34,875 bases of DNA from Ilumatobacteraceae bacterium (GTDB lineage Bacteria; Actinomycetota; Acidimicrobiia; Acidimicrobiales; Ilumatobacteraceae): contig JALHOG010000057.1 of assembly GCA_022843125.1 (NCBI GenBank), positions 1-34,875 of the forward strand. The letters run 5' to 3'. The translations under genes and the position numbers were made by a program. The notes beneath the pieces are model-generated. The model made no database searches, was not told the origin of the DNA, and worked only from the letters and a program-made list of their open reading frames with translations. Each line of letters starts with the position of its first letter. The stretch's first letter is position 1. Positions 9,408 to 18,945 of this stretch are shown here, in pieces.

Positions 9408-9413
9408 AGTGTA
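9408..9413 (-). promoter_or_regulatory. gpmI: -10 element, leaderless type, for gpmI
   Basis: TACACT on the minus strand lies 7 nt before the gpmI ATG with no Shine-Dalgarno between them, consistent with leaderless transcription. The identical hexamer and spacing recur before the lipoprotein gene at 14968. Confidence 0.5.
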
Positions 9414-9472
9414 CGGAGATGCATCGGGGCCGGTGACCGGCCTCCGTCCCGGTGGGGCGATGCCGAGGCTCC

Positions 9473-9478
9473 TACGAT
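9473..9478 (+). promoter_or_regulatory. -10 element, leaderless type, for the M14 peptidase gene
   Basis: TACGAT followed by 6 nt and the ATG at 9485. The same hexamer and spacing occur before cdd. It fixes the start at MPDPLDDY rather than the upstream GTG at 9452. Confidence 0.5.
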
Positions 9479-9484
9479 GAGCCG

Positions 9485-11152
9485 ATGCCGGACCCGTTGG
9501 ACGACTACCTTCGCTACGACGCGCTGGTCGTCTGGCTCCACGGTGTGGCGGCTGCGCACCCGGATCTCGTGACCCTCGAGACGTACGGTCGATCGCACGA
9601 GGGACGCGACCTCTGGCTCGTCACCCTCACCGACGCGACCACCGGCTCGCACGACACCAAGCCGGCGCACTGGGTCGATGCGAGCATCCACGCCGTCGAG
9701 CTCACCGCGACCGCGGCAGCGTGCGGCGTGATCGATCGGTTGGTGCGGGGGTTCGCCGCCGGTGACGCGACGGTGACCGAAGCCCTCCGCACACGCACGT
9801 TCTACGTGGTTCCGCGGGTCAACCCGGACGGCGCCGAGTGGGTGCTGGCAGACCGGCCGCGCTTCCGCCGCTCGAGCACCCGGCCGTGGCCATGGCGCGA
9901 CGCTCACCGCTGGCCGGGTCTCCACGAGGAGGACGTCGACGGCGACGGGCGGATCCTCCAGATGCGCGTGCCCGACCCGAACGGCGCGTGGATGGCGCAC
10001 CCCGACGACGCCCGGCTGCTCGTGCCCGTCCCGCCGCAGGGCCAGCCGCCCGGCACGGCCCGGTACCGACTGCTCGCGGAGGGTGTCGTCGTCGACCACG
10101 ACGGGTTCACCGTCCCCACGCCGCGGGCCGTCGAGGGCCTCGACCTCAATCGCAACTTCCCGGCCGGCTGGGGCACCGGGGTGCCCGGGTCGGGCGACCA
10201 TCCGCAGAGCGAGCCGGAGATCGACGCGCTCGTCCGTGCGATCACCGCTCGCCCCAACATCTGCGGCTACCACGCGTTCCACACCAGCGGCGGGGTGTTG
10301 CTGCGCCCGTCGTCGACCCAGCCCGACAGCAAGCTGCCCCCGTTCGACGTGTGGGTGTGGAAGCAACTCGCCGAGCAGGGCACGCAGGCGACCGGCTACC
10401 CGGCGCACTCGGTCTACGAGGACTTCACGTGGGACCCGAGCGACACGATGAGCGGCGCGGCCGACGACTGGATGTACGAGCACCGCGGGGTGTTCGGATG
10501 GACCACCGAGTTCTGGGACATCGTGCACCGAGCCACCGGCACGAAGCAGTCGACCCACTTCTGGTACACCGGCCCCACCGATGCGGAGGCGCTGGCGGTG
10601 CTGCGCTGGTGCGATGAGCATCACCCTGACGGCCACGTCGCCTGGTACCCGTTCGACCATCCGCAGCTCGGCGAGATCGAGATCGGTGGATGGAACGACC
10701 TGACCACGTGGACCAACCCGCCGACCCATCTGCTGCGGGCCGAGGTGGAATCACACGCCGATGTCGTGATCCACCAGGCACTGTGTTCCCCCCGCATCGA
10801 GATCGTTCATCACCGCGTCGAGCGGGTCGGCGACGGGCGCTGGCGCGTCGAGGTCGGCGTGGCCAACGTCGGGTGGCTGGCCACCGACGTCAGCGCCTAT
10901 GCGCGGAAGCACAACCTGGTCCCGGCGACGTGGGCCGAGATCGACGAGGTCGAGGTCGTCGGCGGACCGGCCCGCCAGCAGATCGCCGTGCTCGACGGCC
11001 GGTCGGCGCTGCGCTTCCGCAACGGAAACGACGGCACGCCCGACCGGGCGCTCGTGTCGTGGTTGGTCGCGGCCCCGGCCGGGGCGCGTGCGACGGTGAC
11101 GGTCGACTCGGCGCGAGCGGGGACCGCGACACTCGTGATCGAACTCGGGTGA
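9485..11152 (+). CDS. M14-family zinc carboxypeptidase-like protein
   Basis: A 555-residue protein with a metallocarboxypeptidase (M14) domain in its first 370 residues. Zinc ligands are His69 and Glu72 in DASIHAVELTA and His266 in YHAFHTSGGVLLRP. The substrate-binding region shows RVNPDGAEW and LDLNRNFP, and the catalytic Glu342 is in GWTTEFWD, so the enzyme should be active. Residues 400-555 form a beta-rich tail (VEVGVANVGWLATDVSAYA) such as often follows M14 domains. There is no signal peptide, so an intracellular role is indicated. The substrate, whether a peptide or an amino-acid conjugate, cannot be told from the sequence. The gene is divergent from gpmI and convergent with the subtilisin-like protease gene, with a strong hairpin between the two stops. 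Confidence 0.9.
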   Translation: MPDPLDDYLRYDALVVWLHGVAAAHPDLVTLETYGRSHEGRDLWLVTLTDATTGSHDTKPAHWVDASIHAVELTATAAACGVIDRLVRGFAAGDATVTEALRTRTFYVVPRVNPDGAEWVLADRPRFRRSSTRPWPWRDAHRWPGLHEEDVDGDGRILQMRVPDPNGAWMAHPDDARLLVPVPPQGQPPGTARYRLLAEGVVVDHDGFTVPTPRAVEGLDLNRNFPAGWGTGVPGSGDHPQSEPEIDALVRAITARPNICGYHAFHTSGGVLLRPSSTQPDSKLPPFDVWVWKQLAEQGTQATGYPAHSVYEDFTWDPSDTMSGAADDWMYEHRGVFGWTTEFWDIVHRATGTKQSTHFWYTGPTDAEALAVLRWCDEHHPDGHVAWYPFDHPQLGEIEIGGWNDLTTWTNPPTHLLRAEVESHADVVIHQALCSPRIEIVHHRVERVGDGRWRVEVGVANVGWLATDVSAYARKHNLVPATWAEIDEVEVVGGPARQQIAVLDGRSALRFRNGNDGTPDRALVSWLVAAPAGARATVTVDSARAGTATLVIELG

Positions 11153-11154
11153 GC

Positions 11155-11188
11155 CGGTGGGGTCGACGCTCTCGCGTCAACCCCACCG
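11155..11188. terminator. Bidirectional hairpin between convergent peptidase genes
   Basis: A 15-bp stem with one mismatch and a TCTC loop (left arm 11155-11169, right arm 11174-11188) lies 2 nt after the M14 peptidase stop and 30 nt before the end of the opposing protease gene. It is GC-rich without a T-tract and could stop transcription from both sides. Confidence 0.6.
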
Positions 11189-11218
11189 TGTCGTCCCCAC
11201 CGTCTCGCCCGCCGGTGC

Positions 11219-14200
11219 CTAGCCCGCCGGAACCGGTTCGGGTGCTGGCGCGGGTACCGGCGTTTCGACGTCGACAGTCACGAGCGTGAGCCCGATCAGC
11301 CCGTCGGGACCGGTGTGTGACACCGCTCCGAGCGACCGGCCGGCCGGCACACCTGCCCAGCTGATCACGACCTCACCCGTACCGCCGGTGACGGCGTCGG
11401 TGGGTGCCGAGTCGACGGCCAGGCTCCCGCCCGATGCCAGGGGGACCGCCCAGTGGTCGAGCGTGAACTCGACCGGCGTGTCGCCGACCGACCAGCCGTG
11501 CACCAGCAGTGTGTAGGTGCCGTCGGCCGGCAAGGTGAGGTCGATCAGCTCATCGGTGCCGCCGGCGGTGCTCTGGGCGACCAGCGCTCCGTCGGGGCCG
11601 AGCAGGTACAGGTCGATGTCGACGTCGTCGCCACGGACCATCGTCCAGCGTGCGTGTGCAACGCCCGCCAGGTCGAACGGTACCTCGACGACGCCCGCCC
11701 CGTCGTCTGCGCTGCCGACGGTCTGGTCGGGGTCCTGGGCGACGGTCGCGACGGTCGGTGCGCTCGGCACCAAGCCGTGCGGTGCCGCGGTGTACGTACC
11801 GGTGTAGCCGAAGCCGAGCGTCAGCGACGCCGTCCCCGACTCGCCCTCGCCGGTGACCTCCGGGTCGACGTTCAGGAACGAGCCGCGCACCGCGATCGGG
11901 CTGCGGGCGTTGTACGCCCCCGACTTCCAGTTGAGCGAACCGAACGCCCACTCGCCGACCTCGCCACCTCCGTTGTTGCTGATCGTCACCGTGAAGGTCG
12001 CCGACTCGCCGGGGGCGAGCACGATCGTCGCGGGCTCCACCACGACGTCGTAGCCGGCCGGTGCCGACACCGACGCCCGCCAGCGCAGCGACTTCGACGC
12101 AGTGCTGGTCACGGTGCGGGTCACGGTCTGCGCGCCCGCCAGTTCGGCGACGCTGATCGACGGGTAGTTGAGATCACTCGGGTCGACCGCTTCGATGCCG
12201 GTGAGGCAGAGCTCTCCGACGCCGCAGAGGAACTCGAGGTAGTCGACGAACCCGGCGTCGTACACCAGGCCGGGATCGAACATCGACCCGGGCTTCGACG
12301 GACGGCCGGGCCGGGCGTGACCCGATCCCGTGGCGAACGGGCCGGCGATGCTGGTGCGGTCGTTGTCACGCACGTTCGGATCGGCGGTGGTCATCATCGC
12401 CGATCGGGCCGCTGCGGGCGACCAATCGGGATGTGCCTGCTTCAACAGTGCGAAGAGGCCGGCCACGTGGGGGCTCGACATCGACGTTCCGGCGATCGCC
12501 TGGAACAGTTCGCCGGCGGGCTGGCCCGGGTCCGGGAACGGTGACGCCGCAGCGAGGATCTGGATGCCCGGAGCCGTGATGTCGGGCTTGATGATGTCGC
12601 GCGACGACGGGTTGGGCCCGCGGGACGAGAACAGGGTCATCGACGGGTCGTAGCCGAGCGATGTGACCGTGCCGGTCTTGCTGATCTTGGCCTGCGGGTC
12701 GTCGGCGGCCGCGATGTACTCCTTGATCCGCAGGCCGACGGTGTAGTCGACGTGGACGGTCGGCACCCAGAACGTGTCGGTGTGCAGGTTGTCGGCGTCA
12801 CTGTTGTTGTAGAGGATCATGCCGACGCCGCCGGCCAACTCGACGGCCTCGCTCTTCTCGACGCGGCCGTTGCCGCCGCGGCGGCACAGCACGACCTTGC
12901 CCGCCACCACGGCGGGATCGAGCTCGTCCACCAGGCACAGGTCGTTGCCGGCGCTTGCGGCGTCGACGAGCTCGATCGTCTCACCGGTCTCACCGGTGAT
13001 CGATGCACCCACCTCCACCTGGAGCGACTGCTGGTACTGCTTGAACTTCTGCCACCAGCGCCACCAGGCGACCGCACCGCCGCGGCGCGGCGGCGCCGGG
13101 TAGTCGCCGTCGCGCAGGGTGATCTTGCCCTGGAAGAACCGGTCCTGGGTGCTGGCGCCGACCGAGGTGATCCACGGCAGGTCGGCCGGACCACCGATGG
13201 TCTCGGCGCCGTCGCCGCTGTTGCCCGCCGAGGTGGCGACGAACACGCCCGAGTCGGCGGCGTAGAGGAATGCGATCGCGTCGGCGCTCACCAGCGCCGG
13301 GCCGCCGCCGACCGAGTAGTTGATGACGTCGACGCCGTCGAGCACGGACTGGTCGATTGCAGCCGCGAGGTCGGAGGTGAAGCCGCCGAGGTTGCCGAGC
13401 GCCTTGTACGCGATGATCCGGGCGCGGGGCGCGATGCCCGAGACGGTGCCGAGATCCTTGCCGCCGATGGCGGCGTCGACGCCGGCGTTGCCTGCCGCAG
13501 TGGCTGCCGTGTGAGAGCCGTGGCCGTCGTCGTCGCGAGCTGAGTCGAACTCGTCGGGGTCGGCGCCGACCAGCGTCCGGTACGTCTGGAGCATCTGGCG
13601 GGCGCCGATCAGCTTGCCGTTGCATTCGAAGTCGGCGTCCGCCGGGTTGTGGCCTGAGTTGCCGAATTCGCATGCGGAGCTGACGACGTTGCCGTCGGCG
13701 TCGACCGCATCGCCGAGAACGGGCGGCGCCGGGTAGGTGCCGTCGTCGGCGAAGCTCGGGTGCTCGGGCCAGATGCCGCTGTCGATGACGCCGACGGTGA
13801 CCCCTTCACCGGTGAGCCCGGTGCGCCAGGCCCCGCCGCGCACCCCGAGGCCGAGGTAGTCGCCGCTCGAGTCGGTGGTCGGTTGGCGGAGCTCGTCGGG
13901 GAGGACGAGGGCGACCTTCGGGTTGGCGGCGAGCTTCACCGCCTCGTCGTAGGAGAGCGTGGCTGCGAACCCGTTGAGCGCGTTGGTGAAGCTCTGGATG
14001 CGCTCATCGCCGTCGATGCCGGTCTCCGCGAGCACGTCGGCGTGCGAGTCGACCATCTCGGCGGCTTCGGCGTCGGCCTGCGGTGACGCGAGCGAGTCCT
14101 GCGGGAGCGAGGCGAGCAGCGGATCGTCGACCATCACGACCACGTAACTGCCGGTGGTGCTCTCGACGACGGGTGCGACCGGCAGCTCGGGCTTCGCCGG

Positions 14201-14311
14201 CTCGACGCTGTCATCGGCGCGTGCGCCGGCGGCCGCCGGGAGTGCCATGGCCGGCACGAGAACCCCGATGACGAGTGCTCGCAGGCTGGCGCGAGGGTGA
14301 CGGTGCGACAT
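11219..14311 (-). CDS. Secreted subtilisin-like serine protease (S8) with PA and C-terminal beta domains
   Basis: A 1030-residue extracellular protease. Residues 1-32 are a signal peptide (LVIGVLVPAMALPAAAGARA). A propeptide inhibitor I9-like domain follows (SYVVVMVDDPLLA to about 140, with NALNGFAATLSYDEAVKL). The catalytic triad is complete: Asp177 (VGVIDSGIWPEHPSF), His264 (DDDGHGSHTAA) and Ser610 (AGTSMSSPHVAG), with oxyanion Asn364 (SAGNSGD). A protease-associated insert lies between them (about 430-560, VLCRRGGNGRVEKSEAVELAGGVGMILYNN). After the catalytic domain come an Fn3-like region (about 715-830) and a pre-peptidase-C-like domain (about 885-965, VDIDLYLLGPDGALVAQST). The tail APAPEPVPAG has no sortase signal. 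Likely role is protein degradation outside the cell. AGGGGAG precedes the ATG by a few bases. Confidence 0.92.
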   Translation of the reverse strand: MSHRHPRASLRALVIGVLVPAMALPAAAGARADDSVEPAKPELPVAPVVESTTGSYVVVMVDDPLLASLPQDSLASPQADAEAAEMVDSHADVLAETGIDGDERIQSFTNALNGFAATLSYDEAVKLAANPKVALVLPDELRQPTTDSSGDYLGLGVRGGAWRTGLTGEGVTVGVIDSGIWPEHPSFADDGTYPAPPVLGDAVDADGNVVSSACEFGNSGHNPADADFECNGKLIGARQMLQTYRTLVGADPDEFDSARDDDGHGSHTAATAAGNAGVDAAIGGKDLGTVSGIAPRARIIAYKALGNLGGFTSDLAAAIDQSVLDGVDVINYSVGGGPALVSADAIAFLYAADSGVFVATSAGNSGDGAETIGGPADLPWITSVGASTQDRFFQGKITLRDGDYPAPPRRGGAVAWWRWWQKFKQYQQSLQVEVGASITGETGETIELVDAASAGNDLCLVDELDPAVVAGKVVLCRRGGNGRVEKSEAVELAGGVGMILYNNSDADNLHTDTFWVPTVHVDYTVGLRIKEYIAAADDPQAKISKTGTVTSLGYDPSMTLFSSRGPNPSSRDIIKPDITAPGIQILAAASPFPDPGQPAGELFQAIAGTSMSSPHVAGLFALLKQAHPDWSPAAARSAMMTTADPNVRDNDRTSIAGPFATGSGHARPGRPSKPGSMFDPGLVYDAGFVDYLEFLCGVGELCLTGIEAVDPSDLNYPSISVAELAGAQTVTRTVTSTASKSLRWRASVSAPAGYDVVVEPATIVLAPGESATFTVTISNNGGGEVGEWAFGSLNWKSGAYNARSPIAVRGSFLNVDPEVTGEGESGTASLTLGFGYTGTYTAAPHGLVPSAPTVATVAQDPDQTVGSADDGAGVVEVPFDLAGVAHARWTMVRGDDVDIDLYLLGPDGALVAQSTAGGTDELIDLTLPADGTYTLLVHGWSVGDTPVEFTLDHWAVPLASGGSLAVDSAPTDAVTGGTGEVVISWAGVPAGRSLGAVSHTGPDGLIGLTLVTVDVETPVPAPAPEPVPAG

Positions 14312-14419
14312 GCTCTCCCCTGTCGTTCGTGGCCGGTGGTGCTGTCGGCCGTGGTACCCGTCGGGATCCTGCTCCGTGCCGCACGACGGACGGAGCAGAA
14401 ATTCCGGTGGACGCAGGCG

Positions 14420-14448
14420 AGCGTAGGACTCGCTCCGACCGGGCGCAA
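14420..14448 (-). promoter_or_regulatory. Candidate sigma70-type promoter of the S8 protease gene
   Basis: On the minus strand TTGCGC (14448-14443) is followed by a 17-bp spacer and TACGCT (14425-14420). The 198-bp gap upstream of the protease start otherwise shows only a Shine-Dalgarno and no other gene. Confidence 0.4.
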
Positions 14449-14509
14449 GACGCCTGGTCAGGGGATCTTCAAATACGGAGCGTGATGACAGCGTCGCGCG
14501 GAGCGCGTG

Positions 14510-14968
14510 TCACTCGCCCGGTGCGGGCGCTGTGTCGAGCGGGCGGGGGCACAGGAACGGCCCTCGATCACCACCGGCGTGGTACCGGTAGACGGCATCG
14601 CCGGCGGTGAGCTCGATCACCGCTCCATCGGTCGCGTCGGTGGCGTATCGGCGATCGGGTTCGGGGCATCCGAGTGCGGCATCGGGCCACGTCACCAGCA
14701 CGGCTGCGATGGTGGTGATCGCGTCTGGCGCCGTGCCGAGCCGGGCGGCGAGATCGTCGGTCGCGTCGGCGATCCAGGGTGCGAGGCCGTCGTCGATGTC
14801 ACCCGGCGCGTAGAGCGAGCCACCGGCCGGCGTCGGCACCGCAGTCGCCGGAACAGTCGCCGGAACCGTCACGCGATCGCCGCGTTGCGGGTCGTCCTGA
14901 CACCCGACCAGCGCAGCGAGCCCGACAGCGAGCCCGAGGGTGGCGACGAGCCGGATGCCGAGCCTCAT
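14510..14968 (-). CDS. Putative lipoprotein of unknown function
   Basis: A 152-residue protein with a type II signal peptide: basic MRLGIR, a hydrophobic stretch and lipobox LVGC with Cys23 as the lipid-modified residue. The mature part begins with a Pro/Thr-rich linker (VTVPATVPATAVPTP), followed by a compact domain with VLVTWPDAALGCPEPD, YRYHAGG and GPFLCPRP. The 'W-D-x-x-L-G-C-P-x-P ... Y-x-Y-H ... L-C' pattern is one I associate with uncharacterised bacterial lipoproteins; its two Cys residues may form a disulfide. It sits on the outer face of the membrane. It is divergent from the Rrf2 gene, and TACACT lies 7 nt before its ATG. Confidence 0.8.
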   Translation of the reverse strand: MRLGIRLVATLGLAVGLAALVGCQDDPQRGDRVTVPATVPATAVPTPAGGSLYAPGDIDDGLAPWIADATDDLAARLGTAPDAITTIAAVLVTWPDAALGCPEPDRRYATDATDGAVIELTAGDAVYRYHAGGDRGPFLCPRPLDTAPAPGE

Positions 14969-14975
14969 CGGCCGG

Positions 14976-14981
14976 AGTGTA
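14976..14981 (-). promoter_or_regulatory. -10 element, leaderless type, for the lipoprotein gene
   Basis: TACACT on the minus strand, 7 nt before the ATG at 14968; same hexamer and spacing as before gpmI. Confidence 0.5.
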
Positions 14982-15035
14982 CGGACGGAGTGTCGGGCCG
15001 GAGCGCTACGGGCGACCGCGTGCGATGATGACGCC

Positions 15036-15491
15036 GTGCAGATCCCCGCCCGCGTCGACTACGCGATCAGGGCGATGCTCGAGCTCGCGGCCGCCCACCC
15101 GCAGCGCCTCAATCGCGACGAGCTGGCCGAGCGCCAGCAGCTGCCCGCCCGATATCTCGAGGCGATCATGCGCGATCTGGCGCGCGACGGCTTGGTCAAC
15201 GGCCATCGCGGGGCATCGGGCGGCTACGAGCTGGCTCGACCCGCGTCCGCGATCACCGTCGCCGATGTCGCTCGGGCCGTCGACGGCCCGCTCGCGCTGA
15301 TCGCTCAGCAGCGTCCGGAGTCGGTCACGTATGCCGGACCGTCGGCACACCTCGGTGATCTGTGGGTCGGGCTCCGAGCGGCGATCCGGTCGGTGCTCGA
15401 CCACGTGACGCTCGATGATCTCGTCCGGGGCGAGCTGCCCGAGTCGGTGCGCACGATGCTCGACGATGCTGCCGCCTGGCGGCCGCGCTGA
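15036..15491 (+). CDS. Rrf2-family transcriptional regulator lacking cluster cysteines
   Basis: A 151-residue winged-helix regulator of the Rrf2 family. The N-terminal part matches the family (IPARVDYAIRAMLELAA, LPARYLEAIMRDLARDGLVNGHRGASGGYELARPASAITVADVARAVDGPL). The protein has no cysteine at all, so it cannot ligate an FeS cluster through the three Cys used by IscR or NsrR; like CymR it should sense something else or act through a partner protein. The start is a GTG at 15036, where the conserved protein begins; GATGAT lies 6 nt upstream, so it may be leaderless. It converges on a TSUP permease gene 15 nt away. CymR-type regulators control sulfur genes and TSUP proteins often export sulfite or sulfonates, so a local regulator-transporter pair is plausible. 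Confidence 0.88.
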   Translation: MQIPARVDYAIRAMLELAAAHPQRLNRDELAERQQLPARYLEAIMRDLARDGLVNGHRGASGGYELARPASAITVADVARAVDGPLALIAQQRPESVTYAGPSAHLGDLWVGLRAAIRSVLDHVTLDDLVRGELPESVRTMLDDAAAWRPR

Positions 15492-15506
15492 TCGTGCCGA
15501 CCGGCG

Positions 15507-16376
15507 TCATCCGACGGTGACGGGCTCGTGCTGCTGGCGCCGGGCTGCGATCCGTGGGTGCAACGCTGCCCAGGTGACGAGCAACACGACGGCTCCGTAC
15601 GCCCACCAGCGGGCGAGCCCGAGGTCCTGCCAGCCGGCCAGCTCGCGAACGTTGGTGAACAGCAGGAGGAACGACACCGCGAGCCCGAGCGCACGGGCGG
15701 GAACGTGACGCACGCCCCACGCCGCGAACGGTGCGGCGATCACCCCGCCGATCAGCATCGCGGCGACGGTGGCGACGGCGACTTCGCCGCCGGCGCTGAT
15801 CAGTGAGCCGGCTGCGACGAACGCGACCGCGATCTCCGCGGTGTTGACCGAGCCGACGACCATCCGGGGCATCACCCCGCGGTGGAGGAGGAACGGCGTG
15901 ACGATCGGGCCCCATGCGCCGATCAGCCCATTGGTGACGCCGCCGGCCGCACCGGCGATCTCGACACCACGCAACTGAGTGCGCGAGGTCTCGCGTGTCG
16001 TGTTCGAGGCGATCGGTCGACGGAAGCGCATGAGGATCCGGATCCCGATGAGCAGCAGCAGACCGGCGAGGACGGGCCGCATCTGATCGCCGTCGACGTT
16101 CGTGAGGATGTAGGTGCCGAGCAGGGCGCCGAACACGCCGGGAATCGCCAGTCGGGCGACGAGGCGCTTGTCGATGTTCCCGAATCGCCAGTGCGACGCA
16201 CCGCCCGCGACCCCGGTGACCACTTTCGCGATGTTGACCGTTGCCGACACGCCCGACGGGCTGATGCCGGCCGAGAGCAGGATGCTCGACGAGGTGGGCC
16301 CGAAGCCCATACCGAGGGCACCGTCGACGAACGCCGCCGCGAAGCCCGCCAGTCCCACCGCCACGAGATCGTTCAT
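15507..16376 (-). CDS. TSUP-family (TauE/SafE) membrane permease
   Basis: A 289-residue integral membrane protein of the TauE/SafE family, whose members move sulfite, sulfoacetate or related organosulfur anions. It shows the two-fold internal repeat typical of the family: an N-terminal half starting LAGFAAAFVDGALGMGFGPTSS and a second half starting IAGAAGGVTNGLIGAWGPIVTPFLL, each followed by several hydrophobic helices. There are about 7-8 membrane segments. The substrate cannot be inferred from sequence alone; the neighbouring Rrf2 regulator makes a sulfur compound the first guess. The start ATG lies 8 nt after TAGGAT, in an AT-rich patch unusual for this window. Confidence 0.9.
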   Translation of the reverse strand: MNDLVAVGLAGFAAAFVDGALGMGFGPTSSSILLSAGISPSGVSATVNIAKVVTGVAGGASHWRFGNIDKRLVARLAIPGVFGALLGTYILTNVDGDQMRPVLAGLLLLIGIRILMRFRRPIASNTTRETSRTQLRGVEIAGAAGGVTNGLIGAWGPIVTPFLLHRGVMPRMVVGSVNTAEIAVAFVAAGSLISAGGEVAVATVAAMLIGGVIAAPFAAWGVRHVPARALGLAVSFLLLFTNVRELAGWQDLGLARWWAYGAVVLLVTWAALHPRIAARRQQHEPVTVG

Positions 16377-16412
16377 GTCGGCAAATCCTACCTAGTTTGC
16401 GTATTTAAGCAA
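16377..16412 (-). promoter_or_regulatory. AT-rich promoter/operator region of the TSUP gene
   Basis: The minus strand contains the inverted pair TTGC/GCAA spanning TTGCTTAAATACGCAA (16397-16412), then TAGGAT (16390-16385) 8 nt before the ATG. The local AT content is far above the surroundings. This is a candidate -10 with an adjacent operator, possibly for the nearby Rrf2 regulator; the match to a known site was not established. Confidence 0.4.
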
Positions 16413-16487
16413 GCGTGCCGATGTGTCTTGAGGGAATCGTGAGCGCGTGCGGGCTGCCGCCAGCGACCGAGCGCCGGTCCACCTGCG

Positions 16488-16493
16488 TACGAT
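16488..16493 (+). promoter_or_regulatory. cdd: -10 element, leaderless type, for cdd
   Basis: TACGAT followed by 6 nt and the cdd ATG at 16500, the same arrangement as before the M14 peptidase gene. Confidence 0.5.
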
Positions 16494-16499
16494 CGGGCC

Positions 16500-16910
16500 A
16501 TGGCCGACCCCACCGTCGAACCCGAACTGCTGGCCGCCGCACGGGCGGTGCAGGCCAACGCTCACGTTCCGTACTCCGAGTTCCACGTCGGTGCCGCGAT
16601 CCGGACCCGGTCGGGCGCGGTCTTCTCCGGCTGCAACGTCGAGAACGCCGCCTACCCGCAGGGCACGTGCGCCGAAGCGGGAGCGATCGCAGCGATGTGC
16701 GCAGCGGGCGAGTACGACATCGACGTGCTCGTCACGGTGTGCGACGGCGACCTGCTGTCGACCCCCTGCGGCGGATGCCGCCAGAAGATCCGCGAGTTCG
16801 CGCACCCCGGCACGATGATCCACGCCGCCGGACCCGACGGTGTCCGCACGAGCTACACGATGGACGAACTGCTGCCCGACAGCTTCGGACCCGAGAACCT
16901 CGCTCGCTGA
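16500..16910 (+). CDS. cdd: Cytidine deaminase
   Basis: Hydrolytic deamination of cytidine and deoxycytidine to uridine and deoxyuridine in pyrimidine salvage. The 136-residue protein is of the small homotetrameric type. Zinc and catalytic residues are visible in TCAEAGAI (Cys ligand and the proton-shuttling Glu) and PCGGCRQKI (two Cys ligands), so the metal is bound by three Cys. Substrate contacts are in HVPYSEFHVGAAI and FSGCNVENAAYP. A long frame on the opposite strand (16392-16967) is its shadow. It is transcribed alone, 182 bp upstream of the dnaK start. Confidence 0.95.
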   Translation: MADPTVEPELLAAARAVQANAHVPYSEFHVGAAIRTRSGAVFSGCNVENAAYPQGTCAEAGAIAAMCAAGEYDIDVLVTVCDGDLLSTPCGGCRQKIREFAHPGTMIHAAGPDGVRTSYTMDELLPDSFGPENLAR

Positions 16911-16949
16911 CGCCCGCCGGACTGGGTGGCCGTTCAATCTGATACGGAG

Positions 16950-17020
16950 TGACTCAAGATTTCTCACAAGGTTCCCTCATCTGAGGTTGAACATTCGTGG
17001 GCGCGGGTAATCTTGAGTCA
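16950..17020 (+). promoter_or_regulatory. dnaK promoter with widely spaced HAIR-type (HspR) half-sites
   Basis: TGACTCAAGATT (16950-16961) and AATCTTGAGTCA (17009-17020) form a perfect 12-bp inverted repeat with a 47-bp gap. Each contains one half of the HspR operator consensus CTTGAGT-N7-ACTCAAG, but in the reverse order and far apart. A possible -35 TTGAAC (16987-16992) and -10 TAATCT (17008-17013, overlapping the right half-site) lie inside. hspR is the fourth gene of this operon, so autoregulation is expected. Confidence 0.6.
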
Positions 17021-17078
17021 ACCCCTTCCAACTTCGTTCCCGATCAACAGGTCGGAGGCGAGGTGCTCGTACTCACTC

Positions 17079-17084
17079 GAGGAG
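17079..17084 (+). promoter_or_regulatory. Ribosome binding site of dnaK
   Basis: GAGGAG lies 8 nt before the ATG at 17093 and selects it over the upstream in-frame GTG at 16997. Confidence 0.7.
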
Positions 17085-17092
17085 TGATTTTC

Positions 17093-18940
<1,848 letters not shown>

Positions 18941-18945
18941 TCCCG

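Noticed and set aside
9401..10729. N-terminal extension of the gpmI frame by 443 codons
   Set aside because: It is antisense to the M14 peptidase gene; the conserved iPGM begins at 9400 with a -10 element just upstream.
16392..16967. 191-codon frame antisense to cdd
   Set aside because: The plus strand encodes a complete cytidine deaminase with all zinc ligands; the antisense product resembles nothing.
16911..17092. CIRCE (HrcA) operator before dnaK
   Set aside because: The TTAGCACTC/GAGTGCTAA pattern is absent; CTTGAGT half-sites and the adjacent hspR point to HspR instead.
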